Shown: positions 12,340 through 23,870, counted from the stretch's first letter. The stretch: DNA of 64,000 nucleotides from Dryococelus australis (GCA_029891345.1 CM057006.1:43685056-43749055); one strand, 5' to 3'. A program made the numbers and translations. Notes: generated by a model from the sequence alone, not told the origin.

Positions 12340-12445
12340 TACAGGGCGAGTCCTTTAAAAGACGCCTCGTGGGCTGTATTTCCTCATTCCCTCGTCCCGT
12401 TACACACATGTCCCACGGGACCTCTTTTAAAGGACTCACTCTGTA
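12340..12445. mobile_element. Short 106-bp MITE
   Basis: TACAGGGCGAGTCCTTTAAA at the left is matched by TTTAAAGGACTCACTCTGTA at the right as a 23-bp inverted repeat with two mismatches. Only about 60 bases lie between the arms. No coding capacity. Confidence 0.6.
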
Positions 12446-14102
12446 TATACAAGCAGGAGCAGGTACATTTTTTTCTGCTGAAGTTGTTTTCAGACATGAT
12501 TAATTCACCATACACACAGCTAAAATTCAGCACTAATGCTTTAAAAATAAACTTTTTGAATTTTAATGCAACTGTGTAGTAGAAAAACATCCAAATTACA
12601 CTTTATGAGTTCATAAATCTTGTGTTTGTATGTGCCTTGTAAAATTATGTTAGGGAAATTCATTTATGGTGGAATACCCAAATATAACAAATTTCTGGCT
12701 ATTAGTGTTCGTTGAAGGGAACAGGTGTTTGCCAACATCAGAAACTACATTAAGTGTAGGCAATCAATCGAAAGGGTGTGGTAAGGAGGAAGTTCAGAAA
12801 CTGGACTGATATCCCCCCCTCCCCCCTTTTTCTCCGTGACAAAATTTGTTTATTAGTTTACAGTCCGTTTTGTCTCGCACTTGTAACTTCACGTATCGTC
12901 TATCTTGCAGACTGTGTACTTTGCTACGGATAAGTACTGCGGTATTGTGCTCAAAGAATAATAGACTAAGTAATGATCATTTATGTTATGAAGAGAGGTT
13001 AATCGGGAGCTGTTGGGCGATTCGGCTTTTTTTTTTGGGCGGGGAGGGGGGATAAAAATTAAGGCCCCTCTCCCGCCATCCCACTCCAGAACGTCCGTAT
13101 GGGACTTGAACCCACGACTTACAGGTTGTCATGTAGTTCTACGGCATGTTCGTGCAATATACGTGTCTCGTAATTTAGCGTAGGGTAATACCTTGCCCAA
13201 CTCTTACCCTCTCGCAAAAAACTGTTTTATGTTTTATTCGTCTGCCCATCGGTGGTCAGTGTTGGTTTTTTTTTTTTTTTTTTAATGTTGCCACACCTGA
13301 AATGTAGCAAACTTTACCGCGAATACCCTTCGCAAACACCTACGAGTATCGGTTTTAAATGATTTCATTTTTAACTAATCCGAGTTCCGTTCTCTCGCCA
13401 AAACACAAATACCAGTGTTAACTATAAAATAACTTCGGATTTGGGCGCGACACGAGAACAAAGAGCGGGTAGGATAGGGGAGGGGGGTTAGCCGAATATA
13501 AACGCAGCTTTATACGTCCATAAGTTTGAGCTTAACGCTGCCTTTGTTGCAACCCGCATATCCGGACGGTTGTACGGCAAATCTCTACCCCCCCCCCCCC
13601 CCCCCCGTCAAACCATTTAAACGTACTACCCCGTCTACGCATGCGCGCTTGCCGGAGGGGGAAATATTGCGTCAGCGTTTCGGCGAGCTGCAGCGAAGTT
13701 TGTCAGGGAAGGGGGAGGTTTGTACGTTGGTGCTGTGACAAGCCCCTCCCACTAAACCCGGGGAATTTCAACCCCCACAATTTTCCATGAACTCTCGAAA
13801 TATGTGAGGCGCGCCGCAGAGTTGCCAACTTCGTGGTTTTTCCCGCCGGATCCGATGATCTCAGAAAATGGTCTGGTGGTACAAATTTCATATTTGCGAC
13901 ACGTCGGAAAAGTTTCCGTGATGGCTGTAAAAAGAATTCGGTGGCAGATCTAGTAATTGGAAGGAACATCGCATTACCACGCTTAAAGTGTCATCAGGAT
14001 TATTAATTTCGTCGAAATATATTAAGTGCATCCGGAGAGAGCATGCGAACATCTTGATATGCATATTAAATATTTCATTACATGTGGCGTATCTCTTTAT
14101 AG
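12446..14102. other. Unique sequence with G/C runs, no gene seen
   Basis: Holds C runs near 12814-12827 and at 13588-13606 (19 C) and a T run near 13266-13283. The open frames at 13526-13738 and 13703-13969 are on opposite strands, cross the low-complexity tract and show no domain. Confidence 0.4.
13080..13145 (-). other. Degenerate tRNA-like T-arm
   Basis: The minus strand reads CGTGGGTTCAAGTCCCATACG, a well-formed T-arm with a B-box match (GGTTCAAGTCC) and a TGGG/CCCA stem. The upstream part (TGCCGTAGAACTACATGACA) does not give a normal D-arm or a 7-base anticodon loop. A SINE head or tRNA pseudogene is more likely than a functional tRNA. Confidence 0.35.
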
Positions 14103-14105
14103 GTA

Positions 14106-14348
14106 AAGGCTGTTCACGGTAAAGTGAGCACTTTTAAGGCCCTAGTTTACTTTTTCCTTTCAGTCATGTTTTTCCTTTAACCACCTTTTTTAAATATAAA
14201 TATCACCATGTAAGTCATGAACACAGTAGGTATATTCCACCATACTCGGAAGTTAAGGTTTACGGCTAAAATAAAACATATTTATTGGCGATTATTCCAA
14301 ATGACAGAGATTTCAAAGGTGCCCACTTTACCGTGAATAGTCTATAGT
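14106..14348 (-). mobile_element. Family B-like MITE (copy 1)
   Basis: Begins TAAAGGCTGTTCACGGTAAA and ends CTTTACCGTGAATAGTCTATA, the same termini as family A, but is only about 240 bp. Its interior (AACCACCTTTTTTAAATATA, CGGAAGTTAAGG, TTATTCCAAATGA) is the reverse of the short family B interior at 42533 and 48449. Flanking TA is consistent with a TA target. Confidence 0.7.
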
Positions 14349-14861
14349 CATGTGGACTGTCTCTTGCAGGACTATCGATACTGTTAAGCCCCCATCGTAA
14401 ACGAAGTTTTGCGAATCTCTACTCTAGTAAAGTACTTGGAAGTCTCCATTTATGTAGCTCATAGAATACTGTGCGTTTTTACGCATTGCTTCAACTTTTG
14501 TTTCAATTTCTGTTTCTGACAGTTGTAAAATACGTGGTGATGAGCAGCTGTAACAAACCGTACAAGCTGCAAAAAACAAATATCAAATATATTTTGTCTA
14601 AATTTGACATGAAACAAACTTGGTGAATTTTGTATATTTATTTAGAGACTTTCTCTCGAAAAAGTTGGCAACTCTGAACCGCGTATGTCGTTTGTTGCTG
14701 CTGCAGGGATGTGCGTAATACGCTCCTGTCAATCCCCCTCCCCCCCTTTTCCAGATCATCGCCCCACCATCATGTCTTTATCCCCTTCCACCGCGTCCTA
14801 GCACCATCCCGTTTCGATTACAAACGAAATTAAATTTAAAAACAACGGGTTCCGCTTCCTA
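14349..14861. other. Unique sequence, no gene seen
   Basis: No repeat match or domain noticed. Confidence 0.35.
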
Positions 14862-16402
14862 GTGATGGGCAGAACGATTTAGTTGGACGAATCGTTTAGT
14901 TTGGATCAGTTTTCGTTCAAAAGAATCGTTAATTTCTTTCGTTCCGTTATCTTGTATTGCAGTTCTTTAGTCTTTCTCCTTATTGGACATTCGTTTTCTG
15001 TGCTCGTCTTCAGCTCTCTCTCCATTTACACAATATTTATCTGTTATTCTTATATTTAAAACGACTGCCAAAGGAATTTTTTATTTTATTTTCGTGGAAG
15101 ATTTTGTGTACTACCCGTACACAAAATGAATCATGAACTTCTAAACAACTGTTACAATTTCTCTCTCTCTAGAAATTAAGTGGGATATACCAAGTTCGTT
15201 AAGGGATGGAGATCTTAATCAAATAAAATAATTAATTATAATTTCCCTATTTTATTTACAATAACTAAAGAAAAATTCTCTGAACTCAAATTCTCACAAT
15301 AAATTGAAATCACTTACTGTTCACAAGTAACACCAATTAATACAATTTATAATTACGACAAAGAAATCAATGAAATTAAATAATTAAAGATCCGTCCCAA
15401 TAGACAGTGTATCAACATATTAAATGATATTATTATTTATGCGTCCATATTTGACAGTTCGAATATTTACAATAAAATCAGTATTACACTTCCATTCAGT
15501 CCCACCTCAGTTCAGTCCATGTCCCACCAGTCGCAATGTTCTAAGAGTGCCCCAAGCGCCCTCACGAACAGTAGACTTCACTCGTCGGTTTCACACCCTC
15601 TCGTCCATTCAAGCTACGAACACCTCACTCGCTGTCGTTCCGCAATCTCCAGTCGTCGTCCACACATAATTTCGCTCGCGCACACTCGGCCAGTTGGCCT
15701 CCATCAAAGACTGCCGGCCGCTGGGTTGCGGCAGTATATATAGTATCTTGGGCCGCCACCTATAATCTTCCCCAATTCGCGTGATGCGTCGTGGAGGGCT
15801 GAGGTGCCAGCCAGTCTCAGCAGGACATTCTTGCGTCGTAGCTAAATGTATCGGAAACTCTAGCTGGTGAGAGGGGGTCTGTGACGCCAGCTAGTCTCGC
15901 CGCTGTCGGCATTCACGGAATTCTATGAAGGGGGGGGGGGGGTTGGTCAGGAGGCCGGTAGCGCGTCTTTTCAGGAAGAGGGGAGGGCGGGGTGGCTCTC
16001 CGATTACAACGCGGAGCAGCTGAGTCGGCGCCAGCTGCAGCACGTGACACTACTATTTGTCATTGTAGTGTGTAGATTTACAAAATGTTGCGCGTGAAGG
16101 CGGTATCTAGTGAAAGAGATAGTAGCAACAAGATGCTTATGAAAGTCATCCCCCCCTCTCTCTCGCGCTTTTTTTTTTTTATACGCTCTGACTCTTTGAC
16201 TCCTGATTCTTTTACGAACGAATCAGACTTCCCGATTCTTTCATTCTCTCCACTCCATCTTTATTGTTCTTTCCGCTCGCGTTCTTACATTCGAATTGAC
16301 TTGAAAGAATTGATCCATTTCGTAGCGAACGGATCGTGGTATTTCGTTCACTCGATGATCGGTTCATTTTGAACGGGTCGTCCGCGAACGACCCCATCGC
16401 TG
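14862..16402. mobile_element. hAT-like element with long GAATCG-rich termini, interrupted
   Basis: The left end TAGTGATGGGCAGAACGA and right end GAACGACCCCATCGCTG form an imperfect inverted repeat of the TAGTGATGGG type common in hAT transposons. Both termini carry repeated GAATCG, CGAACG and GTTCG motifs. No transposase frame is found. The centre appears to hold a 900-bp LTR-like insertion (15150-16049). No 8-bp target duplication could be matched. Confidence 0.5.
15150..16049 (-). mobile_element. Candidate solo LTR inserted in the hAT-like element
   Basis: The block starts TGTTACAATTTC and ends CAGCACGTGACA, the TG...CA boundaries of an LTR. Read on the minus strand it starts TGTCACGTGCTG and has a TATA box (ACTATATATACTG at about 15731-15743). 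The leader is GC-rich and AATAAA lies near its 3' end (15251-15256). That order fits U3-R-U5. Four-base flanks CAAC and CTAC differ at one position. No gag-pol lies next to it. Composition differs from the surrounding hAT-like arms. Confidence 0.35.
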
Positions 16403-16934
16403 CACAACACGTGCCAAAGGGCAACATCAGCTGGCCCTACCCGCGCGCTAATTTACCGCCCTCGGTACATTAACCGGGTGCGGATGGCCGTTCGGAAATT
16501 ACGCCGCTAAATCCGGAGGTCAACCGTCCCGATCGGTCGGATGGGGGGGGGGGGGGGGGAGTTCGCAATCGCGCCAGCGAGCCGTGCCCGCGGATAATGG
16601 CGGGCTATACTGCTAATAAACGACGGCTGGCGACTGGTCTACACACAGATTCGCCGCCGTTGTGATGGTCAGGGATCGCCGGACTGTTGATTAAGGGGCC
16701 TGTCCAGCAAAAAAAAGAATTAACTTCTCAAGGTCACGTTCGGCCTCACGGGGCTAGTATCAATTCCATCTTCGATTTTTCTTAAAAATTTTCGTAACGA
16801 AATTATACGACCAGACGTAATAAAATCAGAGCGAGACATGACATAGAGGAATACTTAACCAATTTTTTTAAAAATTTGTACTCTTTTAATTACACCTATA
16901 TTTTTTCATGTGGAATTGAGCTTACTTAATAATT
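16403..16934. other. GC-rich then AT-rich unique sequence, no gene
   Basis: Contains a 17-base G run at 16543-16559. No repeat family, domain or RNA gene was recognised. Confidence 0.35.
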
Positions 16935-17362
16935 ATAAGCTGTTCGCGGTAAATGAGCGCTTTTAAAAAAACCCTAGTTAAGCCCTACTTGTATACATGT
17001 TGTATATTCCTCCGTCTTTTGTAAAATTAACCTTGCTATGGACCTCATCAATTTATTCATGCGTAGGTCAAATGAAACTGTTTAATTATCGAGACAGGAA
17101 AGACTTTACAATTTTGTTCATTTTTATACTTCGAAGCATTAAAAAAACAGAAAGGGAAAGAATTAATTTTAAGTTATCACAAATGGTTAGTTAACACTTT
17201 CTATTCGACTTTAAGATATGCAACTACTTTCCATCCATCGTTACCAATTTTGCTGGGCGATTGGCACTCACCTCGCCCATTAAAATACGTGCGTACAGGG
17301 GCAGTGACTTTTTTTTTTAAGGTTGATATCTAAAGTGCTCACTTTATTGTTAACAGCCTTTA
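16935..17362 (-). mobile_element. Family A MITE (copy 1)
   Basis: Ends TAAGCTGTTCGCGGTAAA and TTTATTGTTAACAGCCTTTA. Interior landmarks shared by the family are TTTATTCATGCGTAGGTC, AAAAAACAGAAAGGGAAAGA and CGTTACCAATTTTGCTGGGC. About 428 bp, no coding capacity, flanked by TA. Confidence 0.8.
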
Positions 17363-17779
17363 GGTAACATTTTACTACGGTTACAGATGTGAAACAAATC
17401 TTGTAAGAAAAGTAATTTTAATTTTCAGATAACTGGTGAAATGTTTCCTACGCCTTGACTGGCTTGGCTTTTAATTAATGACTCCGAAAATGGGGAAATA
17501 GAAGAAAATACGTGAATCCAAGATGGCGCAGATACTTCCCGCTTTCAAGGGAGCAATGCTAGAGCGATGGGGAAAAAAGCACAAACAATGCTTTGCTTGT
17601 GTTCTATTTCGTCGGAATTTGAAGCCGTGACTATAGGGTTTTGATACAGCAATATATTCAGAAAATATATACAGCATTGTCGCGCTAGTTTAAAATACTG
17701 TTTTGCACAAGAATAAACATCGTAAAGGCAGTGCTGCTTATAGCGATTTTTGTTGAGTTTGGACTTGTAATAATAGACA

Positions 17780-18517
17780 CTTAAGAGTCGCCAGAGGCTA
17801 CTTCACTCTCATAGGCTAATTAATATTTTGCGTGAGAACTACAGTATTTCATACTAAAGGCTGTTCACGATAAAATCAGCACTTTTGAAATCAAACTAAA
17901 AAAAAAGTCACTGTCCCTGCCGGCATATATTTTAACGGGCGCACTGAGTGACATACGCCCAATAAAGTTGGTAACGAGGGAGGGAAAGTAGTTCCTTATC
18001 TTAAAGTCACATAAAAAGTGTTGGGTAACCGTTTGTGATAACTTAAATTATTTAACTAGCTCTATTTTTTATATGAAAAGAATCGGAGTGTAAAAACTAG
18101 ATCAGATTTGTAAAATATTTACTTTTGTAGTAATTTTATAGTTTCACTTGACCGACGCATGAATAAAGTGATGAGGTCCGTGGAAATGTCAAATTTACAT
18201 AAGGCGGAAGAATACACAACGTGCATACAAGTAGATCTTAAGCAGGGCTTTCTAAAGTGCTCATTTTACTGTGAACAGCTTATAGGCATTACCAATACAC
18301 CTGTTTTCTCCCTGTTTTTAATCATATTAAGTATGATTTTTGTTACAATAGTTTATAGGTAAACTATAGTTAAAAATTCAATTTAATCACAGATACGGTA
18401 TTTTTATGTTATGCGATATATGACATATTTTGGAAACAACTAAATACGTCATACATGGGGTGATTTTTCGAATGTTTGATTTTAAAAAATGAGAAGATAT
18501 ACCGCGAATAGACTATA
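17780..18517 (+). mobile_element. Family D MITE (copy 1) split by a family A insertion
   Basis: The right part (18285-18517) matches other D copies: GGCATTACCAATACACCTGT, TTTTCTCCCTGTTTTTA, GGAAACAACTAAATACGTCA, ending ACCGCGAATAGACTATA. The part just left of the A insert (TAATATTTTGCGTGAGAACT) matches the D sequence preceding that point. The 5' terminus is decayed. The uninterrupted order is seen at 47190-47220 and 33400-33430. Confidence 0.65.
17857..18282 (+). mobile_element. Family A MITE (copy 2) inserted in D
   Basis: Termini AAGGCTGTTCACGATAAA and GTGAACAGCTTA. The flanking TA (17855-17856 and 18283-18284) is a target-site duplication, because unoccupied D copies have a single TA at that place. 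Interior includes CCGACGCATGAATAAAGTGA and GGTAACGAGGGAGGGAAAGT. Confidence 0.85.
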
Positions 18518-18689
18518 AAGGCCTTGGTGATGCCAGCCAGGGAGAAACGGGCGGCGGGCTGAAGCAATGACGTCAGTTGCTGTGTGCCGCGCGGTTCAAT
18601 TAATGGAAACTCGGGACTCGGGTTTATACTTCGTTCTCGAGGTCAATGCTGCTGTGGGCGAGATCTCTCCGACAAACTACGCTGTAAAA

Positions 18690-19345
18690 AAAAAATTGGG
18701 CTTGCCTGTGTTTGGGACCCGGCCGTTTGTTTTGCGTGAATACTTCTACGTTGACGCGCTCGGGCGCCGTGATATTTATTTTACGTTCCCGGCGCCGCTT
18801 CGCACGATCATATGGGGTTTTATGGGTATCGCTGGATTGCTTTCGAGATACCCTTTACAACCGTATAAGATTTCTGTATTTCGGCTGTTTGACGAGTATA
18901 GGCGGAAATTGTGTTAAGTTTTCCTCATTTTTTGTGCATTAAACGCGTACAATTTCACCATAACCACGCCACACGAATGTTTTTGTACACGCAATCGATT
19001 GCTCTTGACGAGAGCTGTCGATTGAAACTCAAACGAGTGTCGTAGCTTCTCCTAGTAAAAGTTATACTACACGGAATTTATGAGACGCGGCGAAACGAAC
19101 TCGAAATTGCGGCACCACCTCCTCCCCCCCCCCCCCCCTTTTTTTTTCTGCCGCACACGATACTTCGCGGTCCTCACTCAACCTAACGTATTCTCTGATC
19201 CTTTGGCAATCGAGTGGTGTAATTGCATTTTGAATGTAGACCATAGATGCGGAGCTGCAATGCCAAACTGTATCCCCCCGATTTTATCATCGGATTGTCT
19301 GGATTGCCTCCCACTATGTTTGCAAATTTAAATGCGTCTTCACTT
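18690..19345 (+). repeat. Family R repeat, copy 2
   Basis: Matches 30405-31050 over most of its length: GGCCGTTTGTTTTGCGTGAA, CTACGTTGACGCGCTCGG, GGATTGCTTTCGAGAT, a poly-C tract (19124-19138) and the 3' part TTTTATCATCGGATTGTCTG. Open frames here are not conserved in the other copies. It could be a retroelement leader or LTR, but nothing diagnostic is present. Confidence 0.7.
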
Positions 19346-19379
19346 CAAAAATCTCTGTAATATGTATTGAGAAGTTTCT

Positions 19380-19455
19380 CGAGGATCTCCCCTTTTCCCC
19401 CCGCCCTTTCATTCCGGCGCTGCTCCATGCTCGCCTCAATAACCCTCATCGTCTC
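19380..19455 (+). mobile_element. SINE type 1 fragment
   Basis: CGCCCTTTCATTCCGGCGCT, GCTCCATGCTCGCC and ACCCTCATCGTCTCTCAA match the middle of the SINE body. The tRNA head and the 3' end are absent, so this is a truncated copy abutting family R. Confidence 0.6.
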
Positions 19456-20128
19456 TCAATAACTCACTGTACTGAGAAATTGTTTATAATTTTACAAAAG
19501 TTTGCAACAGTACATTAATGTCTCTTGTAGAATTGCTCGTTTGTAAAATTACAAAACCCGAGTAGGTAATGCACATCAAGAAATGTTTGTATTACACTGT
19601 CCCGTGTCTACGAGCTCAGATAAAACGGCGCACACTCGACAAGATAAAACATTATATAGTAGCTGTTTGTGCAAATACGATGGGTGATGTAAGGCTTACG
19701 TGTGTGCAAAAAGATACACAATGTAAGCGTAAATAACGTGAACCAGTTAAAACTACTCAAATAATCCTTATAAAAACAATGAAGACAAATTTATGTCCTC
19801 CTTGTTTAGTTAGTATGTAATCGTATACATTGTAAAAATATATCTATACATTTTGAGTCAAGTTGGTCGTGTGGTTAAAGGTACATGTACTCGAAGGATA
19901 TAATATAATCGGAGAAACACATCCTTAATTTACATGTGGTAAAATGATATAGTAATGTAATCTGAGAAGTAGATCCTATGTTGGACTCTCAAAATTATCC
20001 TGTTTATCGTAAACAGTCTAAAACACACTTTTTTCTGTAGGTTGCTATATTTTTAGCAATAGTCAGTCTTCAAGAATACTATCACATGAATTTTTATCTG
20101 AACACATCTTTGATCCTAGACATTCCTT
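19456..20128. other. Unique AT-rich sequence, no gene
   Basis: No domain or recognised repeat. A short CTGTTTATCGTAAACAG palindrome near 20000 recalls the family A terminus but lacks a partner. Confidence 0.35.
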
Positions 20129-21025
20129 TATAGTCCACTCACGGATTCTTCCAATTTTCCTAACGCTCTACTTTCAGGCTATCCTCCCGCCTCACGCAAA
20201 CAAAGTTTAACCTAGACTACAAAAGCACACTAAAAGGACAACACACCGCATTCGTGCGCACTCAATATAATAATATTTTTACACGAGAACTATTTTTACC
20301 AAGCATTACCAAGACGCATATTTTTTTTTAGTATTTATTAATATTACTTATAGATTAAATGTTATAATTTATAGCATATATGCCTAAAAGTAAAAAATTC
20401 AATTTAAACAAAAGTAAAATACTTTTATGTCAACAGAAATATGGAACGCTTGTGATAAACTACATATTAATGCCGGAATCACATAGCCCCGACGAGCACA
20501 GCACGACACGAGAAAAACCGCAACCACGACCATTTCCAATGTGCCTGCTCGAATGTACAGCCCGACAGTTTACTGACGCAACGAGTAGAATTTTTCGGAT
20601 CCATTTAGAAGGCGCTGATTAACTACGTTAGTTTCAAAGGCGGTGGGCAGATGGGTAATTTGGAATACATGATGGTGACAAAGTTTTACAGCTAAAGCAT
20701 ACAAAGGTAAAATTATAATTTATAAGAGTTAAATACAATAATTTTCATAATTATGTATTTCCCATTCTAAGGAAAGCTTATCATACAGTTTCATTTTGCA
20801 AGGTTGTACACTCTGTGCGCCGTGTCGCACGGCACGACGAAGAATAGAAATAATTTGTAATCCAAAACTGCTTGTCGTACGACAGAATTGTCGTGCTTAC
20901 GACAGATCTATCTTGTATTTCTTTGGTTGTTCAGTTTCAAGAGCCGTGTCGTGCTAACGGTGTCTTGCTGGTCGGGACTATGCGATTTCGGCATTAGGAA
21001 ACAACCAAACGCGTCATGCATAAGG
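20129..21025 (+). mobile_element. Family D MITE (copy 2) split by a family E element
   Basis: Begins TATAGTCCACTCACGG, then CAAACAAAGTTTAACCTAGA, GCATTCGTGCGCACT and CAAGCATTACCAAGAC as in other D copies. D sequence resumes at about 20994 with GGAAACAACCAAACGCGTCA. The right terminus is decayed. The insert 20471-20993 is family E. Confidence 0.65.
20471..20993. mobile_element. Family E inverted-repeat element (copy 1) in D
   Basis: Left end TGCCGGAATCACATAGCCCC and right end GGGACTATGCGATTTCGGCA are inverted repeats, both followed inward by CACGACAC-type sequence. Interior: AAGGCGCTGATTAACTACG and GGCGGTGGGCAGATGGGTAA, shared with 55459-56237. Flanking TTA-like trinucleotides suggest a 3-bp target duplication as in PIF/Harbinger, but one base is ambiguous. 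Confidence 0.7.
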
Positions 21026-21599
21026 CGAAGGAAATTTATATTAAAAACCTCCTAGGTCTAAATAATCATCAGAAACGTGGAACTCGTGCGGAATTTCGAG
21101 AAGCTACAAATAAATAAGTCGTCAATAGTTGACTGGTAACTCTTCGGGATGATGTTTGGATTTTAATTCGCTGAAAGGCAATGCTGAAATGACAGCGAAC
21201 GCAGCGATGAGTTACATCTTTCTGCGTCGGTCGCCGGCGCCGTGTAATCACGTGCTCAGTGCTGTACTGCTCGGAGTTAAGGTCAGGCTGAAGTGACCTC
21301 CTTCAACTGTTGCCTCTCACAGCCAGGAGCGTTCGTCTCAACTCGCATATTCTCCACAAATTGATTTATTAAACGCACCGAGCTGAGCGTCGCAGACAGG
21401 TTAACAAGCCTCCTTTGTGGGCCTTCCTTGTCTAACAACTACGCTATCCTCCCTGTTACCCTGAATTACGTCCAAAATGCTTTAATGAAATAGCGCTGTC
21501 CTTTTTTTTTTTAATGTAATGTCCTTTTCCAGAGTGAACGCCCTCTTTTTTTTTTTTATCTACAAACATCTGAATCAGTCTAGAACATCGCCGAGTAGA
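21026..21599. other. Unique sequence, no gene
   Basis: T runs at about 21500 and 21547. No repeat match or domain seen. Confidence 0.35.
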
Positions 21600-22028
21600 G
21601 GTCATTCACCGTAACTTCTAAATTTTCTGAAGCTCTGCTGATGTTCTACTTCCAGCATATTCCTCCGCTTGATGAAAACAAAGCTTAACGAAGGTCTAGC
21701 GAATTTCGCTAAAGGGACAATGCACTGAATTCGTACGCATTCTATATAACAACATTTTCCCCGGTACTATTTTTTATATTAGGCATTATTAACACGCCCA
21801 TTTTCTCTCTGTTTCTATTCAAATTAATTATAACTTAAATATTATAATTTTTAAACTGAATATAAGTAAAAGGTTAAATTGAAAAACATTATGTAGTTTT
21901 GTATCATTAGAAGTAGGTACAAAACGCTTGTGATAGTATCATGTTTAGAAAACAACCAAACACGACATACATGGGAGATATTTCAAAGGTTTGACTCAAA
22001 AAGCGTGACAAATCCGCGAATGGACTAG
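21600..22028 (+). mobile_element. Family D MITE (copy 3)
   Basis: Opens with GTCATTCACCGTAACTTC and closes with CCGCGAATGGACTAGAG. Shared interior: ATATTCCTCCGCTTGATG, GAATTCGTACGCATTCT, GGCATTATTAACACG and AACAACCAAACACGACATAC. About 430 bp and uninterrupted. Confidence 0.7.
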
Positions 22029-22142
22029 AGCAGAAATAATGCGAATTTGTGCCACGAGTGAAGTAATCATCAGACGGTCGCCTTGTCACAGATTGAACTT
22101 AGTGTATCGATGTGATCAGGCCTTAGGTAGACGGTAGACACA

Positions 22143-22200
22143 CCTTTAAACATTAAACCAGGAAACCCCGACCGGGGTTTCCTGGTTTAATGTTTAAAGG
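22143..22200. repeat. Perfect 58-bp palindrome (28-bp arms, 2-base spacer)
   Basis: The arm 22143-22170 starts CCTTTAAACATTAAACC and ends GGAAACCCCG. 22173-22200 is its exact reverse complement, and the two-base centre is AC. There is no mismatch. No other copy of the arm was noticed in the window. Confidence 0.95.
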
Positions 22201-22235
22201 ACATGAGAATATCCACGTTATGGATATTCTCATGT
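22201..22235. repeat. Second perfect hairpin directly abutting the first
   Basis: ACATGAGAATATCCA (22201-22215) and TGGATATTCTCATGT (22221-22235) are exact reverse complements around the loop CGTTA. It starts at the base after the 58-bp palindrome ends. Confidence 0.95.
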
Positions 22236-22602
22236 TTGGAAAACAATTTGGCCGTTTTTAAGAGTAATGCGAAAGTAGATCATAGCAAGCCCTTCGATGT
22301 TAACAAAGGCGATAATTTAACTTTATAAAAAAATTAATAAAACATATTTTTATACTGATGGGGAGGTGGTGGCAATAGGGATATTTGTGAAATACAAAGA
22401 TTAAGTATATGTTTTTTAACTATTAAATGGAGACGAGTACTTCTTGGCAGCTTTGGCTGCCTAATACTTGGTGTTTTGAAGTACAAAAAAAGTCACTAAC
22501 AATAATAATATAAAAACTGAAAATACTAAAAACAGGCTATTAGTTCAGAAACGTATATGCTCGAAATGTAATTTTAAAAGATCAAGCTTTAAAAATAAAA
22601 TT
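22236..22602. other. AT-rich unique sequence, no gene
   Basis: Nothing recognised beyond low-complexity AT. Confidence 0.35.
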
Positions 22603-22765
22603 GACCGGGTCACCGGATTTTCGCAAGTGGGAATCGTACCGGACGATGCCGTCCCCCCCCCCGCCCTTGCATTCCACCGCCGCTCCATACTCACCTCAAT
22701 CACCCTCATCGGCTCTCAAGACCTTGCTGTTAAGAACCGCCCAAATCTCTTCACCCACCTACATT
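22603..22765 (+). mobile_element. SINE type 1, 5'-truncated (copy 3)
   Basis: Starts inside the head at GACCGGGTCACCGGATTTTC and runs through CAAGTGGGAATCGTACCGGA, a poly-C tract, ACCCTCATCGGCTCTCAAGA and AAGAACCGCCCAAATCT. The A box is missing, as in a 5'-truncated retrotransposed copy. Confidence 0.75.
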
Positions 22766-23870
22766 AAACCAGGACGCGAGCGGGATTGCATCAACTCGTT
22801 GCGAAAAAAGCCAGGTGCAGAAACCTCCTCCCCCCGGTCTGCAATCGGGGACGAGTATGCCAAATAACGCGCCGATATAGGCCAGTGTCACGCTGAGCGC
22901 GTCGTCTTACCTCATCACGCTATTGCCAAGAGAAGGACGCAGAGATGGGTCTGTCCGGCCGTCGGTAACCGCATCGCAGAAACAGCCTCCGGAACCGTGA
23001 TTAAGATGGAGGACATTCCAGTTAGTTTGTCATAGTAGTGGCGTCTGGTAAACAAACATAACAGGTTAAATTAGAATAATGAATTCCTTATAAGTTGCCC
23101 GTGTAATTAATATTCACGTGATATGTTATTGTAATTTCTTATATGGAATTGACCATAAGTCAACTTCATAACACTGGTGGAGGCTGCTGAAGGTGTAGGA
23201 TGCATGTTTGATGTGCTGTCTTCGGAATTCAGTTAGGCTTTAAGTTCGTATGCATTTTCGAGGCGTATTCGAGTCGGAGTGTGGTCTAATATTTAAAATG
23301 CTAAATTTTTGAGCAGAATTCTATGATCAGCTGAAAACTTGAGTACATGTTTTCAGTAACAAAAATCGTTTAAAACGGTTAGTATTCTAGTTGTAGTCAC
23401 ACTTTAGCTTAAATAGTCACACAACACATCCCTAATTGGAATTCGATGTGATGAGCTGTTTCAACTAGTTGTCTGAGAAATCGTAATTTTTTTACTTGAG
23501 CTACAACTGTGCAGTTTACAATTTTTTATTCGACGTTCGGAATGTTCGATCTTCCACGAATTCTCTGCGTGATAATTTTTTTTTTATACTTAGTCAGCAG
23601 TTTGCTTTTAAAATTAATGTTTTTTGTTAACACGTTTAGTCACTGTATCCATGATCTATTACGTGTTCAGTGGCTGCTCGTGCTATAGGGCTGCAAGGGC
23701 TGCAGCCCACCCTCCCCTCCCTCCATGAATTGTTTGTGAATAACAGTAAACAATTTTTAATGTCGCAGCTGCTCTCAATTTAAAAGAAACCTTATTATGA
23801 TTGCTTCGAGCTTTATACTCAGCAAATGACCCGGAGGCCGATCTCCTTGACTGAGAAACTCTTGTTTATG
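22766..23870. other. Unique sequence; possible hAT-like terminus near 23668
   Basis: CAGTGGCTGCTCGTGCTATA at 23668 followed by GGGCTGCAGCCC resembles a class of hAT ends (CAGTGGC...), but no partner terminus or coding sequence was found. The rest has no recognisable feature. Confidence 0.3.

Noticed and set aside
13080..13145. A functional tRNA gene on the minus strand
   Set aside because: Only the T-arm is convincing; the anticodon loop would have eight bases and the acceptor stem does not pair.
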